A DNA stretch of 5,664 nt from JAIXWP01 sp044371755. GTDB taxonomy: Bacteria > Bacteroidota > Bacteroidia > Flavobacteriales_D > Sanyastnellaceae. The notes beneath the pieces were generated by a model that did not search any database, had not been told where the DNA came from, and saw only the letters and a list, made by a program, of their open reading frames with translations. Of this stretch, positions 1 to 5,664 are shown piece by piece. Position numbers and translations under genes: made by a program. The stretch covers positions 1-5,664 of the forward strand of contig JBILSZ010000138.1 in NCBI GenBank assembly GCA_044371755.1, read 5' to 3'. Positions within the stretch are counted from its first letter, which is position 1. Each line of letters begins with the position of its first letter.

Positions 1-369
1 CGCATCACCGCATGCGAACGCGTGATCATCATGCTCGAACGCATTACACCTACAAGTTTAGTAATGCGTCAGAACATGCGCACACAGTCGGCTTCTACCC
101 TGCAACTTGAATTGATTAAAAGTGTAAGAGAAGAATTTGAATTGAACGTTTCACTTCAATTATACGTCAGCGATGATACTTGGAATAAAGTAAAAAATGC
201 CAAGGACGAAGTTTTGGAATTGGTAAGAATCGCTTTCAGCAAACTTCCTGAAAATGCCACAGGCATCGACCTTAGCAAAGAGATATTCCAAATCGAAGCC
301 ATGACAGGCAACCAAAAAATCAGCGAAGCTTTGAAGGCAGTAAAAAACGAAATTGCCAATCGCTATTAA
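1..369 (+). CDS. 3' end of a conserved Bacteroidota protein of unknown function (start off the left edge)
   Basis: The reading frame is open from base 1 and ends at TAA 367-369, giving 122 C-terminal residues. The GTG at 22 and ATG at 31 are in frame but lie inside the conserved stretch, so the true start is probably upstream of the window. Visible motifs are ACERVIIMLERITPTSLVMR (residues 4-23), REEFELNVSLQLYVSDDTW (43-61), which probably continues into a helix with K/E pairs (62-78), and a helical C-terminus (105-122). From memory this matches small Bacteroidota proteins with an N-terminal membrane helix followed by an 'LRLQAYERL.LFLERI' motif and 'EFEHN.SQQLYVS' (I believe the DUF7935-type family). 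The membrane helix would be off-window and cannot be seen. No function is known to me. The gene is convergent with hutI and shares the TTAA stop region. Being a gene is close to certain; the family assignment is from memory and moderate. Confidence 0.85.
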   Translation, partial: RITACERVIIMLERITPTSLVMRQNMRTQSASTLQLELIKSVREEFELNVSLQLYVSDDTWNKVKNAKDEVLELVRIAFSKLPENATGIDLSKEIFQIEAMTGNQKISEALKAVKNEIANRY

Positions 370-1613
370 ATCTTACGCTCGCCTTTAATATACACTTCTT
401 GAATCAAATTGCTACCAAAGTAGTAGGGCAATTCAGCAATTTCCTTAAGAGGTCGTACGATTAAAAAATCTGCTTGTTTGCCCAAAGTAATTGAACCGAC
501 ACGTGCGTTCAGTCCCATTGCATACGCACCGTTCAGCGTGGATGCATTGAGCGCTTCTTCTGGTGTAATGTTCATATTGACACAAGCGAGACTCATCACC
601 AAATTCATATTTCCCGAAGGTGATGAACCCGGATTAAAATCAGATGCCAAGGCAAAAATGATATCGTTATCAATCAACTTTCTTGCAGGCGTGTAAGGGA
701 TTTTTATAAAAAGAGAACATCCAGGCAAAGCCACAGCGGCTGTGTTGGTGCCGCGAAGAGCCGTCACATCATCATCCGTCAAAACTTCCAGATGATCCAC
801 ACTCAGCGCTCCGTGGCGCACACACACTTCCACTCCACCGATGGCATTGAATTGATTCACGTGTACTTTTGGAATTAACCCCAATGCTTTTGCGGCACCG
901 AGTATTCGTTCGGTATCAGTAACACTGAAATAATTTTCTTCACAAAAAACATCAATAAATTCAGCTAAACCCTGCTCGGCAACACGCGGAAGCATCTCCT
1001 CCACTATCAATTTCACATATTCTTCTTTTCTATTTTTATAATCTGCAGGATAAGCGTGAGCGCCCAAAAACGTGGCTTTGATATTCATCGGATGCGCTTG
1101 CTTTAGTCTCTTAATGACACGAAGCATCTTCAACTCTGCGTCTGTCGAAAGTCCATAACCGCTCTTTATTTCGAGCGATGTGGTACCCATTCGCATCAAT
1201 TCATCCAAACGATCGAGTGCGTCTTCAAAAAGCGCATCTTCCGACATATCCGCAAGCTTTGCAGCCGAATTCAAAATACCACCGCCCTTCGCAGCGATCT
1301 CTTCGTAGGTCATGCCTTTTATGCGATCACTAAACTCACCTGCTCTAGAAGCTGCAAACACCGCATGAGAATGAGAATCACAATAGCCAGGAATAATCCA
1401 GCCACCATCGGCATCTACGATCTCCAAGTCGCGCCAATCGCTAATGCCAGGCCAATCTGCCATTTCACCAAAGTCAACAATGACTTCATCTTCCACCGCT
1501 AGCCACGCATTTTGAATCATCGGTAAATGAGCCAACTGAGAACCTCTAAGCGCATTCACATCCGCAGCATGCGTGCCCACTAAAGCACCGATATTTTTCA
1601 CGAGCAATTTCAT
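366..1613 (-). CDS. hutI: Imidazolonepropionase (histidine degradation, third step)
   Basis: This is a 415-residue cytosolic metal-dependent amidohydrolase that hydrolyses 4-imidazolone-5-propanoate to N-formimidoyl-L-glutamate. The length is normal for HutI. Visible motifs: PGYCDSHSHAVF (75-86) with metal ligands H81 and H83, then R90; the AAKGGGI segment (107-113); EIKSGYG (148-154) with substrate-contact Y153; GAH (H186); HVNQF (251-255) with metal ligand H251; VDH (H274); SDFNPGS (324-330) with catalytic/metal D325; and a C-terminal GKQADFLIV segment (378-386) returning to the small beta domain. Spacing matches the residues I recall for the B. subtilis enzyme. The position I recall as Glu252 there is Gln254 here. 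The start ATG (1611-1613) gives the usual beta-domain N-terminus (KLLVKNIGALV). No Shine-Dalgarno is seen in TTAACTTGCGCCT just upstream. No hutH, hutU or hutG is in the window. All key residues are present and the frame is intact. Confidence 0.97.
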   Translation of the reverse strand: MKLLVKNIGALVGTHAADVNALRGSQLAHLPMIQNAWLAVEDEVIVDFGEMADWPGISDWRDLEIVDADGGWIIPGYCDSHSHAVFAASRAGEFSDRIKGMTYEEIAAKGGGILNSAAKLADMSEDALFEDALDRLDELMRMGTTSLEIKSGYGLSTDAELKMLRVIKRLKQAHPMNIKATFLGAHAYPADYKNRKEEYVKLIVEEMLPRVAEQGLAEFIDVFCEENYFSVTDTERILGAAKALGLIPKVHVNQFNAIGGVEVCVRHGALSVDHLEVLTDDDVTALRGTNTAAVALPGCSLFIKIPYTPARKLIDNDIIFALASDFNPGSSPSGNMNLVMSLACVNMNITPEEALNASTLNGAYAMGLNARVGSITLGKQADFLIVRPLKEIAELPYYFGSNLIQEVYIKGERKI

Positions 1614-1631
1614 AGGCGCAAGTTAATTTCG

Positions 1632-1661
1632 TTTAATAATGAAATCAGCTATTTTAATAAT
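1632..1661. repeat. Direct repeat TTTAATAAT x2, 21-bp period
   Basis: TTTAATAAT occurs at 1632-1640 and again, exactly, at 1653-1661. The offset is 21 bp, about two turns of B-DNA, so both copies would face the same side of the helix. It could be a pair of operator half-sites between hutI and aroC. The motif has no G or C, so chance recurrence in an AT-rich spacer is a real alternative. Confidence 0.4.
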
Positions 1662-1673
1662 CTTTTCATCCAT

Positions 1674-1681
1674 TACCTTTG
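1674..1681 (+). promoter_or_regulatory. Putative -7 promoter element of aroC (TACCTTTG)
   Basis: TACCTTTG fits the Bacteroidota sigma -7 consensus TAnnTTTG at every fixed position and ends 4 bases before the aroC ATG (1686). Transcription would then start at or a few bases past the ATG, implying a leaderless or nearly leaderless message. No good TTTG -33 element is seen at the expected 19-21 bp upstream (TTTT at 1652-1655 is the nearest candidate), which weakens the call. Confidence 0.4.
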
Positions 1682-1685
1682 AATC

Positions 1686-2756
1686 ATGTCAGCAAACACA
1701 TTTGGACACCTTTTTCGCGTCACCACCTTCGGTGAATCTCATGGACCTGCTATTGGCGGCGTCATCGACAGCTGTCCTGCTGGACTGCCCATCGACACTG
1801 CATTCATTGCTTCGGAGATGCGCCGCCGCAAGCCCGGACAAAGCGCTATTACCACCCCTCGGGTCGAAGATGATGAAGTAGAAATTCTCTCCGGTGTTTT
1901 CGAAGGTCGCACCACGGGAACGCCCATAGGTTTTTTAATAAAAAATAAAGACCGAAAATCAAGCGACTACGATGCCCTTAAAGATGTGAATCGCCCCGGA
2001 CATGCCGACTTCACTTACAACGCAAAATATGGTATCCGCGACCATCGCGGAAGTGGTCGTGCCTCGGCGCGCGAGACAGCAGCGCGCGTTTTTGCCGGAG
2101 CCATAGCGAAATTGTATTTATTACAAAAAGGCATCTCCGTAAGCGCCTACGTGCATTCTGTACATGATATTTCTATTGAAAAACCCATAGAAACGCTCGA
2201 CCTTTCACTCTCCGAACAATCCATAGTACGCTGCCCTGACCCAGAAACAGCAGAGAAAATGATTGCTCTGATTGAAAAAATGAGAGATGAAGGCGACTCT
2301 GTAGGCGGCACCATCGTTTGCGTTTGCAAAGGCGTGCCTGCCGGATTGGGCGAACCTGTATTCGACAAACTCCACGCCCAGCTTGGACACGCCATCCTCA
2401 GCATCAATGCCGTGAAAGGCTTTGAAATCGGCGACGGCTTTGCTTCCACCCACCGCAAAGGCAGTGAAAACAACGACAGCATGCGCGAAGGTGTATTCAG
2501 CAATCACGACGGTGGCATACAAGGCGGCATCAGTAATGGAAAAGACATCATCTTTAAAGCCGCATTCAAACCCGTATCCACCATCTCCAAAGAGCAAACG
2601 ACCACCGACAAAGATGGTAATGTGGTCCAATTATCAGCAAAAGGCCGCCACGACCCTTGTGTTTTGCCGCGAGCGGTCCCAATTGTTGAAGCAATGGCAG
2701 CATTGGTAATTATGGATAATTATCTTTTGAATAAAGTTCAAAAGGAAACTATTTAA
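1686..2756 (+). CDS. aroC: Chorismate synthase
   Basis: This cytosolic FMN-dependent enzyme converts 5-enolpyruvylshikimate-3-phosphate to chorismate, the last shikimate-pathway step and the branch point to Phe, Tyr, Trp and, in many Bacteroidota, menaquinone and folate. It has 356 residues, normal for the family. Signatures visible: FGESHGPAIGGVIDSCPAG (15-33) with catalytic H19; RRRKPGQ (46-52); RPGHAD (103-108) with catalytic H106; GIRDHRGSGRASARET (116-131); GFEIGDGF (245-252); HDGGIQGGISNG (274-285); and RHDPC (321-325) with D323, followed by VPIVEAMAALVIMD (331-344). The start is fixed by homology: MSANTFGHLFRVTTFGESHG aligns with the universal family N-terminus. There is no Shine-Dalgarno; a possible -7 element ends 4 bases upstream. 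The AsmA-like gene follows after 29 bases on the same strand. No catalytic residue is missing and no frameshift is seen. Confidence 0.99.
   Translation: MSANTFGHLFRVTTFGESHGPAIGGVIDSCPAGLPIDTAFIASEMRRRKPGQSAITTPRVEDDEVEILSGVFEGRTTGTPIGFLIKNKDRKSSDYDALKDVNRPGHADFTYNAKYGIRDHRGSGRASARETAARVFAGAIAKLYLLQKGISVSAYVHSVHDISIEKPIETLDLSLSEQSIVRCPDPETAEKMIALIEKMRDEGDSVGGTIVCVCKGVPAGLGEPVFDKLHAQLGHAILSINAVKGFEIGDGFASTHRKGSENNDSMREGVFSNHDGGIQGGISNGKDIIFKAAFKPVSTISKEQTTTDKDGNVVQLSAKGRHDPCVLPRAVPIVEAMAALVIMDNYLLNKVQKETI
2724..2744 (+). other. Perfect 8-bp inverted repeat at the 3' end of aroC
   Basis: CTTTTGAA (2724-2731) and TTCAAAAG (2737-2744) are exact reverse complements separated by a 5-base loop, TAAAG. 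The structure lies within the last aroC codons, 9 bases before the stop codon. It has only two G-C pairs per stem, and the nearest T-run (2761-2765) begins 16 bases beyond the stem, so it is not a convincing intrinsic terminator. It could be a protein-binding palindrome, an mRNA processing or stability hairpin, or chance. Confidence 0.45.
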
Positions 2757-2758
2757 GG

Positions 2759-2766
2759 TATTTTTG
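2759..2766 (+). promoter_or_regulatory. Putative -7 promoter element for the AsmA-like gene (TATTTTTG)
   Basis: TATTTTTG matches TAnnTTTG exactly, lies in the 29-base gap after aroC and ends 19 bases before the ATG at 2786. It would give a short leader of roughly a dozen bases. A TTTG at 2726-2729 is about 29 bases upstream, longer than the usual 19-21 bp spacing, so no proper -33 box is seen. The gene may equally be read through from aroC. Confidence 0.35.
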
Positions 2767-2785
2767 AAGAGTCCACAAAACGCTC

Positions 2786-5656
2786 ATGAAAAAAATACTC
2801 AAATACACAGGAATTACCCTTGGTGTAATTTTCCTTCTGTTGCTCATCGCTCCATTCTTGTTCAAAGGAAAAATCGTTGATGCTGTAAAACAAGCAGCCA
2901 ACGACAATCTCAACGCAAGTGTCAACTTCGACGATGTGAGCCTCTCACTAATTCGCAACTTCCCAAACTTGCGTCTTACCATCGAAAACCTCACCGTTAC
3001 TAACAACGCACCGTTTGATAGCGTGCAGCTCGCTAAAATCGGCGATCTCATCGCCGTAGTAGATATCATGTCTGTTTTTGGGGATGAAATTCAAGTAAAA
3101 AAAATTGGTATCGTCGATCCTTCATTCGACATCCGCGTACTCGCTGATGGCACTGCCAACTATGACATCGCAAAAGAAGACACCACGGCCACGGCCGTTG
3201 AAGAAGCACCAGCAGATACGGCGGCATCTACTTTTAAAATGAAATTAAAAGAGTATTATATCGAGAATGGCAACATTCGTTATGAAGACAAAACGACGCC
3301 AATGCTCATGGAAATCTTTGCATTGAACCATTCTGGAACAGGCGATTTTACACAAGACCTTTTTGTACTTCCTACTATAACCTCTGCTGAAAAAATCAAT
3401 TTCATTTACGATGGTGTACAATATATGAATGAGGCGAAAGCGCAAATCGATATGAAGTTGGAAATGGATATGAAAAAAATGAAATTCACCATTTCTGAAA
3501 ATAAAATTCTCTTGAATGCACTCGAACTCGCCGCCAACGGTTGGGTGGAAATGCCAGAGGAAGACATCGACATAGACTTTAGTTTTGCTGCAACAAAAAC
3601 AGATTTTAAAAATCTCTTGTCCATGGTTCCTGCTGCCTTCGCCAAAGATCTTGATGGCGTAGATGTGAGTGGGAAAATGGGGCTGGAAGGCTACGTGCGC
3701 GGCACTTACAACGAAGAGAGCCTTCCGGGTGTTGGTTTGGATATTCTCGTTGAAAATGGCCGATTCAAATATCCCGATTTGCCAAAAAGTGTTGACAATA
3801 TTCAAATCAAAACATCCATCAAAGCAGATTTGAATGTGATGGATAATACCACTGTTGACGTTTCTAAATTTCACTTGGAAATGGCAAAAAATCCAGTGGA
3901 CATGACACTCAAACTGCGCACTCCAGAAAGCGATCCAGACATCGACTTCAACTGCAAAGCATTTGTGGATTTGGATAATTTAAAAGAATTCATTCCTCTT
4001 GAAAATAATGATGAAGTACATGGACAAATCAATATTGACGCTACGCTAAAAGGAAGAATGAGCAGTGTAGAAAAAGAGCAATACGATCAGTTCTACGCGG
4101 ATGGTTTGATTGATATCAAAAATGTGCTCTTCACGAGTGATTCGCTCCCATACGATGTGCAGGTGAATCAAGCCACTTTTCACATCACACCCGCATACCT
4201 CGACATGCCTTCTTTCGATAGCAAAATTGGAAGAAGTGATCTAAAAGCAAATGGAAAAATAACAGATTACCTTGCTTATGCATTGCGCGACTCTCTTCTC
4301 ATTGGATCGTTCAACGTTAGCTCCAATCTTCTCGACTTGAATGAATTTATGTCGGAAGAAGAAGCGCCTGCGACAGCAGAAAAGCCCGCAGATGCAGGCG
4401 CAGCGCAAGCACCAGAAGAAGCGCTCGCTCCAATTGAATTGCCCGGAAATATTGACTTCAACCTCAATGCTTCTTTTGCAAAAATGATTTATGACAAAAC
4501 AGAAATCACAAACGTGAAAGGTGGTATTGGTTTAAAAGATAAAATTGCTAGCCTCAAAAATCTCAGCATGAATGTGCTCGAAGGAACAGTGATGATGGCT
4601 GGAAATTATAACGCTCAAAATCTTGAGTTACCGAAGATGGATTTCTTGTTCGACATCAAGGACATGAACATTAACAAAGCTGCCGTAGAATTCAACACCA
4701 TCGACAAACTCGCTCCGGTTGCAAAATCGTGTACAGGAAAATTCAGCACCAAGATGAACATCAAATCTGACCTCGGTCAAGACATGATGCCCATCAACCC
4801 GACAGTAAATGGTAAAGGAACATTATCCACGAAAGGCGTGCAGATCAAGGATTTTGCACCTTTGGTAAAACTTGCTGAAAAGATCAATTTGGATAAATTT
4901 AAAAATCCAAAACTTTCGGATGTCAACGTTGCATTTAAAATTGTAGATGGTGTCGTGAATGTCGATCCATTCACTGTGAAGATTGATGACGTGCCTGCAA
5001 AAGTTTATGGTTCGACTACACTAGATCAAGTGATCGATTACAATGTTGAAATGGATATTCCTTTTGAAAAATTCCCAAGCAATGTGGTGAACAAAGCGGG
5101 AAGTTTTATTGGAGATTTGAATAAAAAATTGGGCACCAATGTGAGCATTGGCAACAAAGTAAATGTGATCGCGCGCATCACCGGTACCATCACTGATCCT
5201 AAGATTGGCGTAACCAGCAAAGCTCTTGGAGAAAGCGCAGTTCAAGACCTCAAGCAACAAGTAGTAGAAGAAGTTAAAAAAGAAATCAAAGAACAAGTTA
5301 CGAATTTGAAAAATGAAGCATTGGAAAAAGCCATTGCTGAAAAACAAAGACTCGCAGCCGAAGCGCAAAAGCAAGCAGATCGCGCCAAATCAGAAGCACA
5401 GCAAGCAGCTCAACAAGCTAAAGATGCAGCATACAAGCTTGCCTCCGACACTGAAAAGTCAGCTCGAAATCCATTAGAAAAAGCTGGTAAAAAACTTGCC
5501 GCAGACAAGATCCGCAAGGAAGCCGACGAAGCCTACAACAAAGCCATCGCCGAAGCCAACAAGCGTGCCGACAAACTCGTGACCGACGCCAACGCCAAAG
5601 GCGACAAGCTCATCCAAGACGCGAATGCGGCGGGTGATAAGCAGATAAATAAGTAG
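2786..5656 (+). CDS. AsmA-like inner-membrane-anchored envelope protein with Lys/Ala-rich helical tail
   Basis: The 956-residue product starts with basic residues (K2, K3, K6) and one hydrophobic helix (about 9-26, GITLGVIFLLLLIAPFLF) without a clear cleavage site, so it is probably an N-terminal anchor with the bulk in the periplasm. Residues 27-125 show the AsmA N-terminal pattern (SVNFDDVSLSLIRNFPNLRLTIENLTV), followed by long beta-rich, repetitive segments to about 810. The region 674-760 (GKGTLSTKGVQI, then FKIVDGVVNVDPFTVKIDD) is typical of the AsmA C-terminal domain. The wider AsmA/TamB/YhdP/YdbH superfamily forms beta-grooves that carry or bind phospholipids and supports outer membrane integrity; the exact role of this member is unknown to me. 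Two acidic Ala/Pro-rich linkers interrupt the fold (131-148 and 524-549). Residues 815-956 are charged, Ala-rich helix with a break at N895-P896 and a terminal 11-residue repeat. There is no Shine-Dalgarno; ATG 2786 is chosen because it directly precedes the basic and membrane segment. It may be cotranscribed with aroC. Confidence 0.92.
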   Translation: MKKILKYTGITLGVIFLLLLIAPFLFKGKIVDAVKQAANDNLNASVNFDDVSLSLIRNFPNLRLTIENLTVTNNAPFDSVQLAKIGDLIAVVDIMSVFGDEIQVKKIGIVDPSFDIRVLADGTANYDIAKEDTTATAVEEAPADTAASTFKMKLKEYYIENGNIRYEDKTTPMLMEIFALNHSGTGDFTQDLFVLPTITSAEKINFIYDGVQYMNEAKAQIDMKLEMDMKKMKFTISENKILLNALELAANGWVEMPEEDIDIDFSFAATKTDFKNLLSMVPAAFAKDLDGVDVSGKMGLEGYVRGTYNEESLPGVGLDILVENGRFKYPDLPKSVDNIQIKTSIKADLNVMDNTTVDVSKFHLEMAKNPVDMTLKLRTPESDPDIDFNCKAFVDLDNLKEFIPLENNDEVHGQINIDATLKGRMSSVEKEQYDQFYADGLIDIKNVLFTSDSLPYDVQVNQATFHITPAYLDMPSFDSKIGRSDLKANGKITDYLAYALRDSLLIGSFNVSSNLLDLNEFMSEEEAPATAEKPADAGAAQAPEEALAPIELPGNIDFNLNASFAKMIYDKTEITNVKGGIGLKDKIASLKNLSMNVLEGTVMMAGNYNAQNLELPKMDFLFDIKDMNINKAAVEFNTIDKLAPVAKSCTGKFSTKMNIKSDLGQDMMPINPTVNGKGTLSTKGVQIKDFAPLVKLAEKINLDKFKNPKLSDVNVAFKIVDGVVNVDPFTVKIDDVPAKVYGSTTLDQVIDYNVEMDIPFEKFPSNVVNKAGSFIGDLNKKLGTNVSIGNKVNVIARITGTITDPKIGVTSKALGESAVQDLKQQVVEEVKKEIKEQVTNLKNEALEKAIAEKQRLAAEAQKQADRAKSEAQQAAQQAKDAAYKLASDTEKSARNPLEKAGKKLAADKIRKEADEAYNKAIAEANKRADKLVTDANAKGDKLIQDANAAGDKQINK
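5534..5653 (+). repeat. C-terminal 11-residue repeats in the AsmA-like protein
   Basis: The last 40 residues align as three 11-residue units plus a partial unit: YNKAIAEANKR (917-927), ADKLVTDANAK (928-938), GDKLIQDANAA (939-949) and GDKQINK (950-956). The shared pattern is x-[ND]-K-x-[IV]-x-[ED]-A-N-x-x. An 11-residue period is typical of hendecad coiled coils and of amphipathic membrane-surface helices. The repeat is at protein level; the DNA units are similar but not identical. Confidence 0.7.
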
Positions 5657-5664
5657 GGCGAGGG

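Larger units (their letters stand above)
1614..1685. promoter_or_regulatory. Divergent hutI-aroC intergenic region
   Basis: This 72-bp, AT-rich spacer separates the start codons of hutI (leftward) and aroC (rightward), so promoters for both genes would be expected in or near it. On the + strand it contains TACCTTTG (1674-1681), an exact fit to the Bacteroidota -7 consensus, and two copies of TTTAATAAT. I see no exact TAnnTTTG on the minus strand for hutI and no Shine-Dalgarno for either gene. Its role as a promoter region is inferred from the gene orientation. Confidence 0.6.

Noticed and set aside
15..42. Repeat CGAACGC at 15-21 and 36-42, again 21 bp apart
   Set aside because: It falls on two Glu-Arg codon pairs of the same coding frame (CER and LER in the protein motif), so coding constraint explains it.
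22..369. Complete small gene starting at GTG 22
   Set aside because: The frame is open to base 1 and the conserved motif begins before base 22, so the gene is truncated by the window edge rather than starting here.
1626..1645. Possible hairpin ATTTC / GAAAT near the hutI start
   Set aside because: Five-base arms with a 10-base loop in AT-rich sequence are expected by chance.
1639..1881. 80-aa + strand frame starting in the hutI-aroC spacer
   Set aside because: It overlaps the conserved aroC N-terminus in another frame, and its translation (Ser/Leu/Ala-rich) matches nothing I recognise.
2147..2630. Two minus-strand open frames (118 and 141 aa) inside aroC
   Set aside because: Both lie opposite highly conserved aroC sequence and show no family motif.
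3245..3874. 209-aa open frame on the minus strand inside the AsmA-like gene
   Set aside because: It is antisense to an intact, recognisable coding sequence; its translation is rich in F, I, H and C with no domain pattern, typical of a shadow frame.
5657..5664. Terminator after the AsmA-like gene
   Set aside because: Only 8 bases remain after the stop codon, too few to judge.

Overview
The window holds four protein genes and no RNA gene, mobile element or CRISPR array that I can support. It looks like ordinary chromosomal DNA of a member of the Bacteroidota. The evidence for that lineage is indirect. The three visible starts lack a convincing Shine-Dalgarno sequence. Two sites match the Bacteroidota -7 promoter consensus TAnnTTTG upstream of + strand genes. 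The partial first gene resembles a conserved family I know only from Bacteroidota. The last gene is an AsmA-like protein with the Lys/Ala-rich helical tail that I recall from that phylum.

Layout: bases 1-369 (+) are the 3' end of a conserved protein of unknown function whose start lies off the left edge. It converges on hutI (366-1613, -), imidazolonepropionase of histidine degradation, and the two genes share one TTAA as both stop codons. A 72-bp AT-rich spacer (1614-1685) separates hutI from the divergent aroC (1686-2756, +), chorismate synthase, the last step of the shikimate pathway. The spacer contains a 9-bp direct repeat with 21-bp periodicity and a TAnnTTTG element that ends only 4 bases before the aroC ATG. 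After 29 bases aroC is followed by a large AsmA-like envelope protein gene (2786-5656, +, 956 aa). A perfect 8-bp inverted repeat lies at the end of aroC and a second TAnnTTTG lies in the gap. The remaining 8 bases (5657-5664) are non-coding as far as visible.

The genes do not form an obvious pathway: histidine catabolism, aromatic amino acid biosynthesis and envelope lipid or membrane homeostasis simply sit side by side. aroC and the AsmA gene could be cotranscribed from their spacing, but nothing links them functionally. No other hut genes are visible here.

I did not find a new biological system. The points most worth a second look are the architecture of the AsmA-like protein (two related acidic Ala/Pro linkers and an 11-residue repeat tail), the possible leaderless aroC transcript, the helically phased direct repeat in the divergent spacer, and the compact shared-stop convergence at 366-369.
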